A DNA stretch of 64,000 nucleotides, taken from contig JADJOC010000007.1 in the NCBI GenBank assembly GCA_016713965.1, positions 62,001 through 126,000 on the forward strand, read 5' to 3'. The position numbers and the translations under genes were made by a program. The notes beneath the pieces were generated by a model. That model made no database searches, had not been told where the DNA came from, and saw nothing but the letters and a program-made list of their open reading frames with translations. The DNA is from Chitinophagaceae bacterium (lineage in GTDB: Bacteria > Bacteroidota > Bacteroidia > Chitinophagales > Chitinophagaceae). Below are positions 54,168 through 63,901 of the stretch, in pieces (within the stretch, counting starts at the first letter, position 1; each line of letters begins with the position of its first letter).

Positions 54168-55253
54168 TTACTCCTGTTGCTTATGCTTAAATTGAATTAC
54201 CCCGCTTTTCTGCAAATCAGAAGTAATGCGTACTTCATATCTTTTATTGCCATCTGTTACAATCATTAAAGCAGTATTAGGTGGTATTTCTCCCAGGTTT
54301 TCCGCATACATAATTAACTCATTAATATCTTTGCTATTATTGAATGTTAAATCAAAGCTGATAGGTTTGTCGCTTAATTTTTTCTTTGCCATTAATAAAG
54401 CACCGTTATAAAACAATGAAACCGTATCTCCGTCGATATCCCCATTATCATACATATCGACCTTGAAAGTTTCTTTTTCTATTTCTATAGTTTTTAGAAC
54501 ATTGATGTTTCGCTGTTCAAAGTTTTTATTGGACTTGATTGTCTTGGTGGTTTCTGTTTTAGGTTTTACCGGAGTAGGTATTGGATTAATATGTGGTTCA
54601 ATTTTAATAGGATTATTTTTAGCCACTTCATTATTTTCTTTCCCGTTTTGAGCTCCTTTAGTAACAGGTGTAGTAGGAGTTACGGGGGTTTTCTTATTGG
54701 TTGTTGCAGGTGTTTTTGTTTTAACAGTAGCGTTTTGGGGTGTCTTCTGTTTATTTACTCTTGCCTGCGATGTATTGTATTGGGAAGTTACCTGCTTCAA
54801 CACCCTCCGGGTTAACATGGTAGTACCCTGGCCACATCCTCCTTCCTGGTTAGGAGCAGGTATCCAGGTACCTTCCAGCGTTTCATTATCCCCTTCCTTA
54901 AAATAGGTAAGCTTGTGCGTTTGAAAACAGTTGCGTATATTATAAGGCACATTGGTTTTTGTACGTTCAATCTCCACAACCTCTACTGAACGGGTTTTGG
55001 TATTTACTTTGCCTTTTAATTTACAAATAGTATAATATTTAATTCCCCCCTCATTAAAATAAGTATAAGAATAGCCTGCGACATTGCTGCCCTTACATTC
55101 TAATTCTAATACATATTCACACCTGTCGCCACCCCATCCCACAAAAGAAGTACTTTTATCTAAAAAAGCACCCTTCCATTGGCCGGTAAAGCTTTGACCA
55201 TTTGCAGATATAAGCGAAAGCAATACAAAAAAGGAAAGTATAAATTTTTTCAT
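54168..55253 (-). CDS. Secreted hypothetical protein with Thr/Pro/Lys-rich linker
   Basis: 361 residues, intact. A signal peptide (MKKFILSFFVLLSLISANGQ), an N-terminal lipocalin-like domain (SFTGQWKGAFLDKSTS, CEYVLELECKGSNVAGYSYT), a long low-complexity linker (TTNKKTPVTPTTPVTKGAQN), and a C-terminal domain (VDMYDNGDIDGDTVSLFYNG, LIMYAENLGEIPPNTALMIV). The C-terminal pattern is frequent in Chitinophagaceae exported proteins (recollection). The role is unknown; the linker suggests a surface or periplasmic two-domain protein. It is upstream of the preceding gene by 73 bases. Confidence 0.72.
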   Translation of the reverse strand: MKKFILSFFVLLSLISANGQSFTGQWKGAFLDKSTSFVGWGGDRCEYVLELECKGSNVAGYSYTYFNEGGIKYYTICKLKGKVNTKTRSVEVVEIERTKTNVPYNIRNCFQTHKLTYFKEGDNETLEGTWIPAPNQEGGCGQGTTMLTRRVLKQVTSQYNTSQARVNKQKTPQNATVKTKTPATTNKKTPVTPTTPVTKGAQNGKENNEVAKNNPIKIEPHINPIPTPVKPKTETTKTIKSNKNFEQRNINVLKTIEIEKETFKVDMYDNGDIDGDTVSLFYNGALLMAKKKLSDKPISFDLTFNNSKDINELIMYAENLGEIPPNTALMIVTDGNKRYEVRITSDLQKSGVIQFKHKQQE

Positions 55254-55366
55254 TTTTTAAATTTATTATCAATAGTAGACGGTATAATTTTCTGTTATTG
55301 TATATGGATGAATACTGAAATACAAAATTATAACGTTTAGATGCTATGTTTCATTTATTTACACAA

Positions 55367-55394
55367 TTGATCTGCCAATACTTCGTTAAATTTG
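55367..55394 (+). promoter_or_regulatory. Promoter of thrS
   Basis: TTG (55367-55369) and TAAATTTG (55387-55394) are 17 bases apart, a fair -33/-7 pair. The start codon of thrS is 33 bases downstream. There is no sign of a T-box or long leader. Confidence 0.5.
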
Positions 55395-55427
55395 TAACTT
55401 AAATTCCAAAGTGAATATAAATATATT

Positions 55428-57377
55428 ATGATTAAAATTACTTTACCTGATGGTGCTATAAGAGAATACCAGCCAGGCGTTACAGCAATGGATATAGCAA
55501 AGTCAATTAGTGAAGGACTGGCCAGGAAAATATTGGCAGCTTCTGTAAATGAAGAAGTATGGGATGCCACAAGGCCTATTAATAGTGATTCTACATTAAA
55601 ATTGCTCACATGGGATGATGCGGCTGCAAAATCAACATTCTGGCATTCATCTGCCCATTTAATGGCCGAGGCAGTAGATGCTGTTTTTCCCGGGGTAAAG
55701 TTTTGGGTAGGGCCTGCCATTGAAAAAGGTTTTTATTATGACATGGATTTAGGTGATGCAAAATTGAGTGAAGATGATTTAGCAAAGCTTGAAAAGAAAA
55801 TGAATGAATTGGCAAAGCAAAACAATAGTTTTGTCCGTTCAGAAATTTCTAAAGATGCAGCTATTAAATATTTTTCTGATAAAGGGGATGAGTATAAGCT
55901 GGATTTATTAAGTGGTCTAACCGATGGAGGTATTACTTTTTACAACCAGGGTAATTTTACTGATTTATGCAGGGGGCCGCATATACCACATACAGGTTTA
56001 ATCAAGGCTATAAAATTACTAAGTGTGGCAGGAGCTTATTGGAAAGGCGATGAAAAAAATAAAATGCTAACCCGTATATATGGTATTACATTTCCAAATC
56101 AAAAAGAGTTGGATGAATATTTAATTCTATTAGAAGAAGCAAAAAAAAGAGATCATAGAAAATTAGGCAAAGAACTGGAGTTATTTGCTTTTTCAGAAAA
56201 AGTAGGTATGGGCTTGCCCTTATGGCTTCCTAAAGGTGCTATGATAAGAGAGCGGTTACAACAGTTTTTACAAAAAGCTCAAATAGATAGTGGTTATTTA
56301 CCTGTTATTACACCGCACATTGGCCATAAAAATTTATATGTAACATCCGGCCATTATGAAAAATATGGCAAGGATAGTTTTCAGCCCATAAAAACTCCAC
56401 AAGAAGGGGAGGAGTTTTTTTTAAAGCCAATGAATTGTCCGCACCACTGCGAAATTTATAAAACATCTCCCCGCAGTTATAAAGATTTGCCGTTGCGCCT
56501 GGCAGAATTTGGTACTGTGTACAGGTATGAGCAGCACGGCGAATTGCACGGCCTGACGAGAGTACGTGGATTTACCCAGGATGATGCGCATTTATTTTGC
56601 ATGCCTAACCAGGTAAAAGATGAGTTTAAGAAAGTAATCGACTTGGTTTTATATGTTTTTAAATCGCTGAGTTTTAATGATTTTACGGCCCAGGTTTCTT
56701 TGCGGGATAAAGATGACAGGGCTAAATACATAGGCTCAGATGAAAACTGGAACCTGGCAGAAAATGCCATTATTGAAGCTGCAGCAGAGAAAGGTTTGAA
56801 TACGGTAGTCGAATATGGCGAAGCTGCTTTCTATGGCCCAAAACTGGATTTTATGGTAAAAGATGCCATTGGAAGGAAGTGGCAGTTGGGAACTATCCAG
56901 GTGGATTATAATTTACCAGAACGTTTTGAACTGGAATATGTAGATGCTGATAATACTAAAAAAAGGCCGGTAATGATACACCGGGCACCTTTTGGAAGCA
57001 TGGAGCGTTTTATTGCAGTATTAATAGAACATTGTGCAGGAAAATTTCCTTTATGGCTGGCACCTGTACAGGTAAAAATATTACCCATAAGTGATAAGTT
57101 TTTAGATTATGCCAATACAATTTTACAAATGCTGAAAAATGCAGATATTCGTGCAGAAGTTGATGACAGGAATGAAAAGATCGGGAAAAAAATAAGAGAT
57201 ACTGAGTTGTCAAAAGTGCCTTATATGCTTGTAATCGGGGAAAAAGAAATGAATGAAAATAGTGCTGCAGTTCGCAAGCAGGGTAAAGGGGATATAGGTG
57301 TAAAACCAATAGAAGAATTCATAAATGATATTTTAACCGAGGTAAAAGATAAAAAGCAGAATAATTTGTACATTTGA
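55428..57377 (+). CDS. thrS: Threonyl-tRNA synthetase
   Basis: 649 residues, intact, full length. The TGS domain (residues 1-62), the editing domain with HSSAHLMAEAVDAVFPGVKF, and the class II core: ITPHIGHKNLYVTSGHYEKY, MNCPHHCEIYKTSPRSYKDL (zinc Cys and His), the motif 2 loop TVYRYEQHGELHGLTRVRGF and motif 3 RAPFGSMERF. The anticodon-binding domain ends the protein. Charges tRNA-Thr in the cytoplasm. infC follows by 66 bases, a widespread gene pair. Confidence 0.98.
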   Translation: MIKITLPDGAIREYQPGVTAMDIAKSISEGLARKILAASVNEEVWDATRPINSDSTLKLLTWDDAAAKSTFWHSSAHLMAEAVDAVFPGVKFWVGPAIEKGFYYDMDLGDAKLSEDDLAKLEKKMNELAKQNNSFVRSEISKDAAIKYFSDKGDEYKLDLLSGLTDGGITFYNQGNFTDLCRGPHIPHTGLIKAIKLLSVAGAYWKGDEKNKMLTRIYGITFPNQKELDEYLILLEEAKKRDHRKLGKELELFAFSEKVGMGLPLWLPKGAMIRERLQQFLQKAQIDSGYLPVITPHIGHKNLYVTSGHYEKYGKDSFQPIKTPQEGEEFFLKPMNCPHHCEIYKTSPRSYKDLPLRLAEFGTVYRYEQHGELHGLTRVRGFTQDDAHLFCMPNQVKDEFKKVIDLVLYVFKSLSFNDFTAQVSLRDKDDRAKYIGSDENWNLAENAIIEAAAEKGLNTVVEYGEAAFYGPKLDFMVKDAIGRKWQLGTIQVDYNLPERFELEYVDADNTKKRPVMIHRAPFGSMERFIAVLIEHCAGKFPLWLAPVQVKILPISDKFLDYANTILQMLKNADIRAEVDDRNEKIGKKIRDTELSKVPYMLVIGEKEMNENSAAVRKQGKGDIGVKPIEEFINDILTEVKDKKQNNLYI

Positions 57378-57443
57378 AGTATGACGGCTACTACAAGCTT
57401 AAAATAACAAACAACAAATACAATTTTTAACTAAAATTAATTA

Positions 57444-58031
57444 ATGGCATTTCCACCCAGACAACCGAGGGGCGTATTTAACCCACGCTTTAAAAAAGAA
57501 CAACAACAGGAACACCGAACCAACCACATGATAAAAGTACCAGAGGTACGGTTGGTAGGAGAAAATATCGAAGTAGGCGTATACCCGCTGGCTGAAGCCC
57601 TAAAAATGGCACAGTCACAGGAACTCGATTTAGTAGAAATTTCTCCAGGTGCCGTGCCGCCTGTTTGTAGAATTATTGATTACAACAAATTTTTGTATAA
57701 CGAGAAAAAGAAGAAGAAAGAAACGAAAGCGAAATCCAAAACCAGCGAGGTTAAAGAAATTCGTTTTACTCCTAATACGGATGAACATGATTTTGAATTT
57801 AAATGCAAGCATGCCGAAAAATTTTTACAGGATGGTAATAAAGTAAAAGCCCATGTACAGTTTAAAGGTCGTGCTATTATGTTTAAAGAAAGAGGTGAAT
57901 TATTATTATTAAAATTTGCAGATAAATTAAAAGACGTAGGCGCTTTGGAAGGTATGCCTAAAATGGAAGGAAAACGCATGCTGGTAATGTTTGCCCCAAA
58001 AAGCCAGAAAAAGAAAACTGATAAGCAATAA
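57444..58031 (+). CDS. infC: Translation initiation factor IF-3
   Basis: 195 residues. The N-terminal domain contains MIKVPEVRLVGENIEVGVYP and DLVEISPGAVPPVCRIIDYN, a Lys-rich linker follows, and the C-terminal domain has FTPNTDEHDFEFKCKHAEKF and VKAHVQFKGRAIMFKERG. It binds the 30S subunit and checks the start codon. The start is a plain ATG (IF-3 often uses ATT). A strong terminator (58060) follows. The genes rpmI and rplT, which usually come next, are absent here. Confidence 0.97.
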   Translation: MAFPPRQPRGVFNPRFKKEQQQEHRTNHMIKVPEVRLVGENIEVGVYPLAEALKMAQSQELDLVEISPGAVPPVCRIIDYNKFLYNEKKKKKETKAKSKTSEVKEIRFTPNTDEHDFEFKCKHAEKFLQDGNKVKAHVQFKGRAIMFKERGELLLLKFADKLKDVGALEGMPKMEGKRMLVMFAPKSQKKKTDKQ

Positions 58032-58059
58032 TTCAGTTTTATATAGTAGTATAAAAAAA

Positions 58060-58092
58060 TTAAAAGCTGTTTTTAACCAAAACAGCTTTTAA
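58060..58092. terminator. Terminator after infC
   Basis: TTAAAAGCTGTTTT (58060-58073) and AAAACAGCTTTTAA (58079-58092) form a 14-bp perfect stem with a TAACC loop. It serves infC and the convergent ROK gene. Confidence 0.85.
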
Positions 58093-58116
58093 TTTTATAT
58101 TTAATGTTAGTATTTC

Positions 58117-59079
58117 TTACCCTTTCATATCCCACACCAGCGCACTGGCACCAAGTATAGCCGCATCAGCTTCTTTCAATTCGCTAAAAATCAATTTTAC
58201 TTTATTTCTAAAAATTGGCAATAAATTTTTTTCCATATTTTCTTTTGTTGGCTTCATAATTAAATCCCCTGCATTTGTTAAACCGCCAAACAATATAATT
58301 GCTTCCGGCGACGAAAACATTACAAAATTTGCGAGTGCCTCCCCTAAAATTTTTCCTGTAAATTCATACACATTTTTAGCAACAACATCACCTTGTATTG
58401 CACAATCATATACAATTTTGCTGTCGATTGTTTCCTTATCATAATTTCTTAATAAACTATCTTGATTAGTTCTATCTAAAAACTCTATAGCAGTTAACGC
58501 CACACCTGTTGCGCTGGCATAACTTTCGAGGCTGCCGTGCAAACCTGTTCCGGGGTGCAGCCTTCCATCTCTTATAATAACTGTATGCCCGAGTTCTCCT
58601 GCAAAACCATCATGTCCTAAAATCAATTGCCCGTTAGCAACAATCCCACTTCCCACGCCTGTACCCAGGGTAATCATAATAAAATCTTTCATGCCCCTGG
58701 CTGCGCCATACATCATTTCACCTACAGCCGCTGCATTGGCATCATTGGTAAGTGCAGCCGGAAGTTTAAATTTTTCATTAATCAATTTAGCCAAAGGAAT
58801 AATACCTTTCCATTTTAAATTAGGAGCATAATCAATAGTACCTGTATAATAATTTCCATTAGGAGCGCCAATGCCAATACCTTTGATTATTTCCATTCCA
58901 CCAACATGGTCGATAGCAGGTAAAAGTATACCGGATAGCTCTTCCAAAAAACTTGTTACCGTTTCATGTTTTCGTGTGGATATTTCTTCGCGGTACAATA
59001 TCTCACCCCTGTGGTTTATAATTCCAAAAGCGGTACCTGTTCCCCCGATATCAATGCCTATGGCATATTTATTTTTCAT
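58117..59079 (-). CDS. ROK-family sugar kinase (glucokinase-like)
   Basis: 320 residues. YAIGIDIGGTGTAFGIIN is the phosphate-binding start, ALTNDANAAAVGEMMYGAAR holds the catalytic Asp, and ITLGTGVGSGIV the second ATP loop. FAGELGHTVI is the ROK signature start, but the CxCGxxGC zinc cluster that usually follows is replaced by HPGTGLHGSLESYAS, with no Cys. Probably phosphorylates glucose or a close relative in the cytoplasm. A sugar transporter lies 257 bases upstream on the same strand; glycogen genes are nearby. Confidence 0.9.
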   Translation of the reverse strand: MKNKYAIGIDIGGTGTAFGIINHRGEILYREEISTRKHETVTSFLEELSGILLPAIDHVGGMEIIKGIGIGAPNGNYYTGTIDYAPNLKWKGIIPLAKLINEKFKLPAALTNDANAAAVGEMMYGAARGMKDFIMITLGTGVGSGIVANGQLILGHDGFAGELGHTVIIRDGRLHPGTGLHGSLESYASATGVALTAIEFLDRTNQDSLLRNYDKETIDSKIVYDCAIQGDVVAKNVYEFTGKILGEALANFVMFSSPEAIILFGGLTNAGDLIMKPTKENMEKNLLPIFRNKVKLIFSELKEADAAILGASALVWDMKG

Positions 59080-59186
59080 ATTTTTTTATTACTAACATTT
59101 GTTTCTCATGGCATCATCGTTGCGTCGCAATCCTTTCATCGGCATACCAATATTGATCTTTAATTGTGTTTTGATATAAACATGCC

Positions 59187-59251
59187 GCTCCTACAGAGCT
59201 GAAATTTATAATCATTAATTGTTTACTACTAACATACTGCTCCTACGGAGC
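59187..59251. repeat. Two GCTCCTAC-GAGC palindromic words
   Basis: GCTCCTACAGAGC (59187-59199) and GCTCCTACGGAGC (59239-59251) stand 52 bases apart in like context. The second is a perfect small palindrome and the first differs by one base. The type is common as a dispersed repeat between Bacteroidota genes (recollection). Confidence 0.6.
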
Positions 59252-59336
59252 TAAAATACCAAATCTTATCTTCAAACTCCAAACCTGAAACCTGAACCCC
59301 AAATTCCTAATTACAAATTCCCAATTCCACAATTAC

Positions 59337-61022
59337 CTACTTACCCACCTCCGCATCATAATCAATTCCCTGTCTCCTCAAAATCCCTTTCACTGCAAAA
59401 GCAAAAAATGCCAAAAAAGCAAAACACGCTGCCGGCACCCAATACGATTGGTGGATGCCAATCACATCGGCCAGTTTTCCCTGTAGCGGCGGAATAATTC
59501 CGCCACCCAAAATCATCATGATTAAAAATGCAGAACCCTGTGTAGTATATTTTCCCAAACCAGCAATCGCCAAAGAAAAAATGCATGGCCACATGATGGA
59601 ACAAAATAATCCGCCGCTTAAAAAAGCATAAATGGCAATAGTTCCTGTTGTGTATATTCCTGTTACCATTGCTGCAACACCCAGCAACCCAAAAATCAAT
59701 AATGTTCTTGCCGGTTTATCATTGCTGATAAAAAATGCAATGATTTGTATGATCACACATACGAAATAAAAATACAATGCCGTCATGTCATATTTTGCCA
59801 AACTATTAGCGCCAATGATAACGCCAAAAGCAATTAGTGGTACAACAATTTGTAACAATAATTTGGCACCTTTTGATAATTTAAATACTGATATAGAACC
59901 GGCCCACCTTCCAATCATCAGGCTTCCCCAATACATAGAAATATACGGCGCTGCCTGCGAAGACTGGATGCCGCCAAAATCATCTTGTTTTAATAACTCA
60001 CTCAAATTACTACCTATGGCTACCTCCACACCCACATAAACAAATATCGCCAACATGCCCAACACCAATTGCGGGTATTGCATAGCGCCCCAACCCGATG
60101 GTTTTTTCTTTGCACTGACATTTGCAATCAGCAACCCTATTAATACAACTGCCAAAGCACCCAACAACCATTTCATCCGATAGGATTCCAAAGCATGTTT
60201 GGCCGCATCATCCAATAAATTGACATCAGTTTTATAGCTGTTAAAAACAGGTACAAACATCATAAACAATAATCCTGTCATGATCAGCAATGCATACAAT
60301 GCTTTATTGGCTTTTTCTGTTTTCTCTTCTAAAATACCGGCTGGAACTTTTTTAGAAAAATAAAATAAACATGCAGCTGCAATAAATAAAGCGCCTACAC
60401 AACTGTATAAAACAATTACTTTGCTTAAACTCAATGAAGCTATTTGTTTATCAGTAATGGCTGCTGTAGTGCCAAATAATGCCATCGCTACTACAATTGG
60501 CCCAATGGTGGTTCCAAAAGAATTGATGCCACCCCCTAAATTTACCCGGCTGGTGCCGGTAGCAGGGTCACCTAACGAAATAGAAAAAGGCTGTGCAGAA
60601 GTTTGCTGCAGCGAAAAGCCAAGCGCTACGATAAACAGACCTACCAACATACCCGAAAAGGTATTGGCATTCACCGCAATGATCATTGCCGCTGCACCCA
60701 AAGCAGAAAATATCAACCCATATACAATACTTTTTTTATAACCCCATTTGCCCACCAGGTCTTTACCTCCAAAAGCGCCATATGCAAAAAGCCCTAACGC
60801 ACCAATATAATATGCCGTATAAAATGCAAAATCAATCAGCTGGCTCTGGAACTGGTCTAAATGAAAATAGTGTTTGCAAAACGGGATAAAAACACTGTTG
60901 CCGGCTGCAATAAACCCCCAGAAAAAGAAGACGGTTACCAATGTGCCTAAGGCTCCATAGTTGGTAGGAATTCCGGTGAGTTTTACATCATTGCTAATTA
61001 AATCTTTTTGTTCTATCGGCAT
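59337..61022 (-). CDS. FHS-family sugar:H+ symporter (FucP/GluP-like)
   Basis: 561 residues, intact, at least 12 membrane helices. The N-terminal half has TVFFFWGFIAAGNSVFIPFC, DFAFYTAYYIGALGLFAYG and LGFSLQQTSAQPFSISLGDP, typical of the FHS (fucose/glucose/galactose) group. The C-terminal half ends FCSIMWPCIFSLAIAGLGKY and IMMILGGGIIPPLQGKLADV. It is longer than E. coli FucP because of an extended middle region. It imports a hexose by proton symport, and with the ROK kinase downstream would make the sugar phosphate. Substrate inferred only. Confidence 0.9.
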   Translation of the reverse strand: MPIEQKDLISNDVKLTGIPTNYGALGTLVTVFFFWGFIAAGNSVFIPFCKHYFHLDQFQSQLIDFAFYTAYYIGALGLFAYGAFGGKDLVGKWGYKKSIVYGLIFSALGAAAMIIAVNANTFSGMLVGLFIVALGFSLQQTSAQPFSISLGDPATGTSRVNLGGGINSFGTTIGPIVVAMALFGTTAAITDKQIASLSLSKVIVLYSCVGALFIAAACLFYFSKKVPAGILEEKTEKANKALYALLIMTGLLFMMFVPVFNSYKTDVNLLDDAAKHALESYRMKWLLGALAVVLIGLLIANVSAKKKPSGWGAMQYPQLVLGMLAIFVYVGVEVAIGSNLSELLKQDDFGGIQSSQAAPYISMYWGSLMIGRWAGSISVFKLSKGAKLLLQIVVPLIAFGVIIGANSLAKYDMTALYFYFVCVIIQIIAFFISNDKPARTLLIFGLLGVAAMVTGIYTTGTIAIYAFLSGGLFCSIMWPCIFSLAIAGLGKYTTQGSAFLIMMILGGGIIPPLQGKLADVIGIHQSYWVPAACFAFLAFFAFAVKGILRRQGIDYDAEVGK

Positions 61023-61138
61023 GTTATGTTATTTGATACAAAATAGATTAAATTCATCAACTTGAAAAAAAATTTAGCAATCATAATTTGTGGGTAACAA
61101 AAACCTTCTTAATTTGATGGGAATATAGCAAACAGATA

Positions 61139-62557
61139 ATGGAAATAATTCATGTAAGCGCAGAATGTTACCCTATGGCCAAAGCAGGTGGATTGGCTGA
61201 TGTGGTAGGGGCATTACCGAAATATCAAAATCAGTTAGGTCATATTGCAAAGGTGGTGATGCCCATGCACCGTACAAAATTTTTGTACGATAACGATTGG
61301 GAAGTAGTGCATAAAAGCAGTTTTGTTATGGGGCCAAATAGTTTTGAGTATACTATTATTAAAGAACAAACTAATAAACTTGGGTTCGATTTGTATTGTG
61401 TAGATATCAACGGGTTGCTGGACAGGGAAAAAATTTACTCATATAGTGATGATACAGAAAGATTTTGTGCCTTTCAAATAGCGGTAGTAGATTGGTTAAG
61501 CAAATGGCAGCACCGCCCCGATATTGTACATGTACATGATCATCACAGCGCATTGATACCTTTTATGATGCAGCATTGCATTGCCTATAATCACCTGGCA
61601 GCTATACCTACAGTACTTACTATACATAATGCCCAATACCAGGGTTGGATGGGCTGGGATAAACAAAATTATATACCGGCATGGGATATACGAAGCTGGG
61701 GAAATTTAGATTGGAATGATACCATAAATCCTTTGGCATGTGGTATAAAATGTGCAGCCAGGGTAACCACCGTAAGCCCAAGTTATATGGAAGAGTTGGT
61801 TTACGATGCTAATGGATTGGAAAAACTGTTTCAGTATGAAAAAAGTAAATGTGTAGGTATATTAAATGGTATTGACAATGAAACCTGGAGTCCTGTAAAC
61901 GATACTTATATTACTGATAATTTTTCTATAAAAAATTTTGAAGAAGGTAAATTGATCAATAAAAAAACATTGTGCAAAGAGTTCGGATTAGATATTAAAA
62001 AACCATTAGTAGTTTTTATTGGCAGGCTGGTTGGGGAAAAATCTGCTGATTTATTGCCACGGGCCATTACTGATGCTTTGCGTGACCTGGACGGTGCTAT
62101 AAATTTTTTAATATTAGGAAGTGGTGATGCTAATGTAGAGCAGCAGCTTTTGGCACTCAATAATTCATTCGTAGGATATTACAATTCACAGATTGGATAC
62201 AATGAAAAACTAAGCCATATTATGTATGCCGGCGCTGATTTTTTATTAATGCCCAGCAGGATAGAGCCATGTGGCTTAAACCAGATGTATGCCATGCGTT
62301 ATGGCACTGTACCTATTGTACGAAGAACAGGCGGACTTAAAGATACTGTAATAGATTATGAAGATCCCGGTGGTTTTGGTATTTGTTTTGATAGAGCAAC
62401 TGTTTGGGATATCAGTTACTCATTGCATAGAGCAGTAAAATTATATGGCGATAAAAATAAATTATCTAAAATTATAAAGAAGCTGATGAACATAGATAAT
62501 AGCTGGGAAAAAAGTGCAGGTAATTATATATCAATTTACCAACAATTAAGTACATGA
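61139..62557 (+). CDS. glgA: Glycogen synthase (ADP-glucose type)
   Basis: 472 residues, GT5 family. The N-terminal HVSAECYPMAKAGGLADVVG contains the ADP-glucose-binding KxGGL. VLTIHNAQYQGWMGWDKQ is typical of bacterial GlgA, and the C-terminal PSRIEPCGLNQMYAMRYGT with RRTGGLKDTV forms the catalytic donor site. It extends alpha-1,4-glucan in the cytoplasm. glgC follows 36 bases later, so substrate supply and polymerisation are coupled. Intact. Confidence 0.96.
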   Translation: MEIIHVSAECYPMAKAGGLADVVGALPKYQNQLGHIAKVVMPMHRTKFLYDNDWEVVHKSSFVMGPNSFEYTIIKEQTNKLGFDLYCVDINGLLDREKIYSYSDDTERFCAFQIAVVDWLSKWQHRPDIVHVHDHHSALIPFMMQHCIAYNHLAAIPTVLTIHNAQYQGWMGWDKQNYIPAWDIRSWGNLDWNDTINPLACGIKCAARVTTVSPSYMEELVYDANGLEKLFQYEKSKCVGILNGIDNETWSPVNDTYITDNFSIKNFEEGKLINKKTLCKEFGLDIKKPLVVFIGRLVGEKSADLLPRAITDALRDLDGAINFLILGSGDANVEQQLLALNNSFVGYYNSQIGYNEKLSHIMYAGADFLLMPSRIEPCGLNQMYAMRYGTVPIVRRTGGLKDTVIDYEDPGGFGICFDRATVWDISYSLHRAVKLYGDKNKLSKIIKKLMNIDNSWEKSAGNYISIYQQLST

Positions 62558-62593
62558 ATTATTCCTTTATCACCACATTCAAAATAGATTAGT

Positions 62594-63874
62594 ATGCCAT
62601 TTTCCAAAAAAGTAGTTTCAGTAATCCTGGGAGGGGGCGCAGGCACCAGATTGTATCCTTTAACTGCCAGTAGAAGTAAGCCAGCCGTGCCTATTGCAGG
62701 AAAATACAGGTTGGTAGATATCCCGATATCTAATTGTATAAACTCTAATTTAAACCGGATGTTTGTGCTTACACAATATAATTCGGCATCGCTTAATAAA
62801 CACATTAAAAACACCTATCAGTTCAGTGCATTTAGCAAAGGCTTTGTAGATATATTAGCAGCTGAACAAACTCCTGACAGCCCTGGATGGTTTCAGGGTA
62901 CTGCAGATGCCGTACGCCAATCACTCCGGCCTATCGGTAATAATGATTTTGATTATGTGTTAATATTATCCGGCGATCAATTGTATCAAATGGACTTTAG
63001 GGAAATGATCCAAAACCACATTGAAAAAAATGCAGATTTATCTATAGCCACTATACCTGTTGTTGAAAGAGAAGCCTCTGATTTCGGCATATTAAAATCA
63101 GATGAAAATAATAATATTACATCTTTTAAAGAAAAACCTTCTAAGGAAATATTACAAGAGTGGACAAGTCATACCGGTGCTGAAATGAAGGGTCAGGGGC
63201 GTAATTACCTGGCATCAATGGGTATTTATATTTTTAACAGGAAACTTTTGTTTAATCAATTGTTGCATGATAAAAAAGAGGCTACTGATTTTGGTAAAGA
63301 AATTATACCTGCGGCTATTAATAATTTTAAAGTAATAAGTTATCAATATGATGGCTATTGGACAGATATTGGAAATATATATTCTTTTTTTGAAGCTAAC
63401 CTGGCATTAACACAGGAAATACCGCCTTTTAATTTATTTGATAACCAACAGATTGTTTATACAAGGGCTCGCATGCTGCCTCCGGCTAAAATTAGCGGAA
63501 CAACTTTGGAACATGCTATTATTGCTGAAGGCTCTATTATCCACGCCAGTAAAATAGAGCATAGCGTAATAGGCATACGCAGCAGGATTGGCCTCGGTAC
63601 TACTATTTCCAATTGCTATATTATTGGTAGCGATTATTATGAAACGCTGGAAGAAATACAACAAGATATAGATAAAGGGATACCAAAAATTGGTATTGGT
63701 GACAGGTGCCATTTTAAGAATGTAATTATGGATAAAGATTGCAGGGTAGGTAATGATGTAGTTATTAATGGAGGAGTCCATTTACCGGATGCTGAACATG
63801 CTTTGTATACTATAAAAGATGGAATAGTTGTATTAAAAAAAGGAGCTATTATCCCTGATGGATTTGTTATTTAA
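62594..63874 (+). CDS. glgC: Glucose-1-phosphate adenylyltransferase
   Basis: 426 residues. VILGGGAGTRLYPLTASRSK is the nucleotide-binding loop, PAVPIAGKYRLVDIPISNCI follows, DYVLILSGDQLYQMD holds the metal Asp, and FKEKPSK the sugar-binding Lys. A left-handed beta-helix ends the protein (IAEGSIIHASKIEHSVIGIR). It makes ADP-glucose, the committed step in glycogen synthesis, usually under allosteric control. It is in tandem with glgA. Confidence 0.96.
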   Translation: MPFSKKVVSVILGGGAGTRLYPLTASRSKPAVPIAGKYRLVDIPISNCINSNLNRMFVLTQYNSASLNKHIKNTYQFSAFSKGFVDILAAEQTPDSPGWFQGTADAVRQSLRPIGNNDFDYVLILSGDQLYQMDFREMIQNHIEKNADLSIATIPVVEREASDFGILKSDENNNITSFKEKPSKEILQEWTSHTGAEMKGQGRNYLASMGIYIFNRKLLFNQLLHDKKEATDFGKEIIPAAINNFKVISYQYDGYWTDIGNIYSFFEANLALTQEIPPFNLFDNQQIVYTRARMLPPAKISGTTLEHAIIAEGSIIHASKIEHSVIGIRSRIGLGTTISNCYIIGSDYYETLEEIQQDIDKGIPKIGIGDRCHFKNVIMDKDCRVGNDVVINGGVHLPDAEHALYTIKDGIVVLKKGAIIPDGFVI

Positions 63875-63901
63875 TATATTTGTCAACAATAAATAATTGC
63901 T

